A DNA stretch of 64,000 nt from Chrysophaeum taylorii (lineage: Eukaryota; Sar; Pelagophyceae; Pelagomonadales; Pelagomonadaceae): NCBI GenBank assembly GCA_029834535.1, contig JAQMWT010000565.1, forward strand, positions 1-64,000, written 5' to 3'. A program made the position numbers and the translations under genes. Positions 60,760-64,000 of this stretch are shown here, one piece after another (the first letter of the stretch is position 1; every line of letters begins with the position of its first letter). The notes below the pieces were generated by a model, which worked only from the letters and a program-made list of their open reading frames with translations, was not told the DNA's origin and did no database searches.

Positions 60760-62862
60760 ATGGAGAGTGTGCCTGGCAAGTTTTTCGAGCGGCTCCACGC
60801 GATGGCGAGCGTGCGGCGGGAGGTCGATGCCGCTGTGGCGAGGTGCACGCGAGGAACCATCGCGTCGTGCTTGTGCGACGTCGAGCCCCCAGCACCACTC
60901 GTGCAGAGCTTTGGTCCGCACGAATCGTACGAGATAGAAGCAGTACCGCAGGCGCCTGCCGAGGAGCTCCAGTGGATCAAGGCGCTCGATTCGGCGTACT
61001 TGGTGCTGAACGATGCGGCCGCTCGGCGATTGCGGTCTCTCTATGCCGTGGCCGACGCGGTGCAGCCTCGGTTCCGGGCGTTCGTGCGGTCGGCGCTGCG
61101 CGCGTCCCTACCGAACTGCAACCCCGACGAGGTACTGTTTTCCGTCCGAGAGCCTGGCCGGCCCGAGCGCAATTTTCGGTGCTTCACGCCCGGCCAGCCG
61201 AAAAGGTGGATCCGCGCGGTGGAGAAGACAGTCTTCGAGAACGGCAGCGACCCGAGCCGGCTCCTGGACCTCGCGCGCGGGCTCGTCCTGCTCGACACCG
61301 AGGCTGAGCTCGTCGAGTTTGTGAAGTTCATCGTCAGTTCCTCCTCGTCGCCCGGCGGCGAGACCGTCACTTTGGCGCGCCTGAAGAACCGGTTCCGGAG
61401 CCCCAGGGTCAACGGCTACCGCGACGTGCTCCTCAACCTGCGGTTCTCGGTGCCGGGCGTCGGGCACCACTACGCCGAGCTCCAGCTCAACCTGACTGCC
61501 GTCGCCGAACTCCAGCGCGAGCAGTTTCGACTCCACAGGCAATACGAGTTCTGGCGCTCCTACTTTGTTGGCAACCACGAGCTCATTGCCCGTTGCGCGC
61601 GAGCCCTCGCGGCGACCGACGACGTCCGAGGTGCGCGGGCCCTGTGGGACGATGCTCCCGGGCTCGAGCGATACGATGATGTGTTGCTGGATCTGTCGCT
61701 CGACTACGACGCCCAGGTTGCGGTACGGCGACGTCTCGTGGAACTCGCACCCGTCGACGCGGCGCGACACTACGGTCGGCTCGGGCGTATCGCGCTCGAA
61801 CGCGGCGCGCTCGCCGACGCTCGCGCGCATTTCGACAGGGCCCTCGGGCATGCCGCCGGTCGCCCGTTGGACGTCGCGCGGACGCTGAGCGACCTAGCCG
61901 CGCTCGAAATCGCGCGCGGCTTCGACGAGGACGCGCTACGGCTCGTCGAGCGCGCGATAGCGTTGCATCGCAAACATGGCGCCGCCGCCGCCGCCGCCGC
62001 CGCTTTCGACTCGGTCCCGTATGCGGTGGCTCTCAGCCAGCTTGCGTGTTTGGTAGAGAGCCGCGAACGAGCGGCGCAGTGCGCTCGACGAGCTGTCGCC
62101 ATCCTGGGCCGCTGTTGCCGCGAGCATGTTCGTAACGAGGCGCGCGCGCTCCTCGCTCTCGCGTCGCTCCAAGACGTCACAACAGCCAGAAATCATCAGC
62201 TTCGGGCGATACAATTGCTGCGCCACTGGCGCGGACCGTTCGATCCAGTTCTCGCACAGGCGTATTCAGCCTACGCGACGTCGCTCGCTCATCTCGGCGA
62301 CCCGCGGGCTTCGCGATTCCACGAGTCTTCCCTCGAGATCGTGGCGTCCCATTTCGGAAAAAGACATCTTGCTCGCGTCGGCCTCCTCCGCGCGTACGCC
62401 TCGACCCTCGCCCGCACCGGCCAGATCGCCGACGCTCGCAAAATGCTGCACGAGGCTCTCGACGTCTACGCCGCCAATCCCGACCTCCGGCCCACCGTCA
62501 AGGCGGCCTGCCTCCACGACCTCGCGACCGTGATGAGAACCGACGCCGAGGCCATCAAGTTGCATCGCCAGGCGCTCGCCATTGCCATGCGCGAGCTCGG
62601 CCGGACGCACGCCCTAACGCGACGCTTTCAGGCCGCCTGGTATGCGGCGTGCGGCCGAGACCCGCCCACCACCTCCAACGGCCCCCCGGCGACGATGACC
62701 CCGCGAAAAACGCCATCCCCCCTGCAGCAGCAGCCGCAGCAGCAGCCGCAGCCGCAGCCGCAGCCGCAGCCGCAGCCGCGCGGCGGAAGAGGAGGAGTAG
62801 CCGCCTCGGTAGTGCGGCGGCGCCTCCTAAAGGCCGCGGCGGTACCACGCTCCCGTTCTTAA
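60760..62862 (+). CDS. RelA/SpoT-like nucleotidyltransferase domain fused to TPR repeats
   Basis: 700 residues. Residues about 145-265 follow the RelA/SpoT synthetase-like fold: L-L-D-L-A-R-G-L-V-L-L-D-T, L-A-R-L-K-N-R-F-R-S-P-R, G-Y-R-D-V-L-L-N-L-R-F (the R-Y-x-S/D-x-x strand) and H-Y-A-E-L-Q-L-N-L with the Glu of the E-x-Q motif. Such domains make pyrophosphorylated or other modified nucleotides; many eukaryotic copies are uncharacterised. Residues about 275-640 are TPR-type helical pairs (for example G-R-L-G-R-I-A-L-E-R-G-A-L-A-D-A-R-A-H-F and Y-A-S-T-L-A-R-T-G-Q-I-A-D-A-R-K), likely protein binding. The tail is a Gln/Pro run and basic residues. Divergent from the giant signalling gene; stop 13 bp from the convergent WLM gene. 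Confidence 0.78.
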   Translation: MESVPGKFFERLHAMASVRREVDAAVARCTRGTIASCLCDVEPPAPLVQSFGPHESYEIEAVPQAPAEELQWIKALDSAYLVLNDAAARRLRSLYAVADAVQPRFRAFVRSALRASLPNCNPDEVLFSVREPGRPERNFRCFTPGQPKRWIRAVEKTVFENGSDPSRLLDLARGLVLLDTEAELVEFVKFIVSSSSSPGGETVTLARLKNRFRSPRVNGYRDVLLNLRFSVPGVGHHYAELQLNLTAVAELQREQFRLHRQYEFWRSYFVGNHELIARCARALAATDDVRGARALWDDAPGLERYDDVLLDLSLDYDAQVAVRRRLVELAPVDAARHYGRLGRIALERGALADARAHFDRALGHAAGRPLDVARTLSDLAALEIARGFDEDALRLVERAIALHRKHGAAAAAAAAFDSVPYAVALSQLACLVESRERAAQCARRAVAILGRCCREHVRNEARALLALASLQDVTTARNHQLRAIQLLRHWRGPFDPVLAQAYSAYATSLAHLGDPRASRFHESSLEIVASHFGKRHLARVGLLRAYASTLARTGQIADARKMLHEALDVYAANPDLRPTVKAACLHDLATVMRTDAEAIKLHRQALAIAMRELGRTHALTRRFQAAWYAACGRDPPTTSNGPPATMTPRKTPSPLQQQPQQQPQPQPQPQPQPRGGRGGVAASVVRRRLLKAAAVPRSRS

Positions 62863-62875
62863 TATACAACGAGAT

Positions 62876-63784
62876 TCATTTGCCTTGGTTGAAACGGCGC
62901 ATGGCGGCGGCCGCGGCGGCGTCGCGCGGGTCGGTTTGGAGTTTGGTCTGCTTGGCCATCTTGCCGCCCTTGGTGCGCTCGTCGATCATCTTCTTCCCCT
63001 CGAGAAGAAGCGGGCGCTTTTTTTTGTTGGACCGGGCAGCAGCAGAGGGCGCGCGGTACCGAGCGCGTCGTCGGTGCCGTCGGACGCCGCCGCAGGGCAG
63101 GGGAGCCGCCTCCTCCTCGGGGAGAGCGACCCCCCCTCCTCCGACGAGGCCGGCGTAGTCGCGACGGAGCTCGGCGCAGAGCGCTCTAAAGGGAGGACCG
63201 TGGCTGTTCGAGTTCATCTCGATGTGCGTCATCTCGTGCAACATGACGCCGAGGATCGAGCGGTAGGGTCGGAGCGGACCGCGCCGGCCGCCCGCCCTCA
63301 AGACGAGCGCGATCGACGCGCCGCCGCGGCCGTTCGGCCAGCAGGTTCCCGAGACTTTGTCGCTCGTCCACTCGTGAAGTTCGTGGACTCGCCACGCGTG
63401 CCGCCGCAAGATCGGGTCGCACTCGCGCTTGAGCCGTTCCATGACGGCCATCGCCTCGGGTGCGTCGTCGAGAACCTTTATACCCGAAGACCACACGTTG
63501 TTGTACTCGGCGTCGTGGATCGTGTGCTGGTCGCGCGCGCTTCCCCCGCGCCTTCCCGCGCGGTCGGGGTCGACCAGGTCGTCGTAGGGGCTTCGCAGCC
63601 GCGCGAGCGCGGTCGAGTCGCGAAACCTTGACTCGAACGGACCACGCATCGACGTCTTGCCGTCGTCGCCGCCGCTCGAGTCCTCCGTGATCGCCTCCGC
63701 CGCATCCCTCGTCGACCCGCACAGCTCGCACGCGACAATCTCCTCATCTTCGTTTATAAAGTTGCACGCCTCGCACACCCACAT
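62876..63784 (-). CDS. WLM-domain metalloprotease (Wss1/SPRTN-like) with RanBP2 zinc finger
   Basis: Proteases of this family cut DNA-protein crosslinks and SUMO/ubiquitin conjugates. 302 residues. An N-terminal RanBP2-type finger is W2-x-C4-x2-C7 and C19-x2-C22 (residues 1-25), which binds ubiquitin or RNA. The WLM domain occupies about 85-215: R-R-H-A-W-R-V-H-E-L-H-E-W, then the zinc site H183-E-M-T-H187 with third ligand H195 in N-S-H-G-P-P-F. The tail is basic (S-N-K-K-K-R-P) and ends in an A-A-A-A-A-M-R-R-F-N-Q-G-K helix. In Wss1 the tail carries SUMO- and Cdc48-binding motifs; I do not see a clear SIM here. Single exon. Confidence 0.9.
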   Translation of the reverse strand: MWVCEACNFINEDEEIVACELCGSTRDAAEAITEDSSGGDDGKTSMRGPFESRFRDSTALARLRSPYDDLVDPDRAGRRGGSARDQHTIHDAEYNNVWSSGIKVLDDAPEAMAVMERLKRECDPILRRHAWRVHELHEWTSDKVSGTCWPNGRGGASIALVLRAGGRRGPLRPYRSILGVMLHEMTHIEMNSNSHGPPFRALCAELRRDYAGLVGGGGVALPEEEAAPLPCGGVRRHRRRARYRAPSAAARSNKKKRPLLLEGKKMIDERTKGGKMAKQTKLQTDPRDAAAAAAMRRFNQGK

Positions 63785-64000
63785 CTCTTCACGTGGTCAC
63801 AAGAGCGTGGTCACGGCGGTGCTAAAGGTGAGACGAGAACGGCGGCAGAGGTAAGGCTGTGGCGGCGCGGAGGTCAGTCTCAGTTATGGTGGGGGCAGGC
63901 CGTGGTTGGCCGGCGACAGCAGCGGTATAGTCATCACGGGCAAGAAAGCACGCAATACCACCGAGGCTCGAAGCGCCGCCGGAGACTCCTCGCAGCAGGC

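Overview
This window reads as nuclear DNA of a eukaryotic alga, most likely a photosynthetic stramenopile (ochrophyte), possibly near the pelagophytes; the exact lineage is inference. The evidence is: GC-rich, densely packed single genes with no operons or ribosome binding sites; very short GT..AG introns (40-63 bp); typical eukaryotic genes (SF3B5, an SRSF1-like splicing factor, a PSTALRE cyclin-dependent kinase, a calcium-dependent mitochondrial carrier, a WLM/Wss1 protease); and plastid proteins that start with a signal peptide followed by an ASAF-type phenylalanine motif (at 31.2 kb and 22.6 kb), the signature of a red-derived complex plastid.

Region 1 (1-12095) is one large, lower-GC, degenerate Ty1/copia LTR retrotransposon. 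Its 5' LTR is cut by the window edge and its 322-bp 3' LTR (TGCAGA...TCTGCA) is complete. It carries gag-like, protease, integrase, reverse transcriptase and RNase H remains. It also holds a C5 cytosine DNA methyltransferase between protease and integrase, and a 2-kb extra ORF region after RNase H. A 21-bp motif that reads T-(E/A)-x-S-L-N-Y recurs five times, mostly at domain boundaries, and looks like a set of protease maturation sites. Frameshifts, stops and roughly 10% LTR divergence show that this copy is dead.

Region 2 (12.4-33.9 kb) is a compact gene run: aldo/keto reductase, SH3-like/acidic protein, adenylate kinase, SF3B5, SR protein, CDK, RING-SAP ubiquitin ligase, SUKH-like protein, plastid KAS II (fabF), plastid MutS2-like ATPase, a broken GH2 beta-galactosidase, MFS transporter, glutathione S-transferase, ankyrin protein, small plastid protein, coiled-coil protein and a secreted penicillin-V-acylase-type Ntn hydrolase. 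Several convergent neighbours are separated by only 2-13 bp.

Region 3 (34.9-48.9 kb) is mostly minus strand: an octotricopeptide/RAP organelle RNA-binding protein, a dual-specificity phosphatase, a membrane-anchored TylF-like methyltransferase, a CCB2/CCB4-like cytochrome b6f assembly factor, a Cys-rich membrane protein, a triose-phosphate/nucleotide-sugar transporter with a decayed tandem copy beside it, an EF-hand mitochondrial carrier and an N-myristoylated unknown.

Region 4 (49.2-63.8 kb) is the most unusual host region. A single uninterrupted 3,670-codon gene encodes two protein kinase domains, ankyrin-like repeats, several TIR-like alpha/beta domains and two CD39/ASKHA-like nucleotide-binding domains. 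It is divergently paired with a RelA/SpoT-like nucleotidyltransferase-TPR protein. This pair is the best candidate for an undescribed host signalling system; the methyltransferase-bearing retroelement with its repeated cleavage-site-like motif is the best candidate among mobile DNA.
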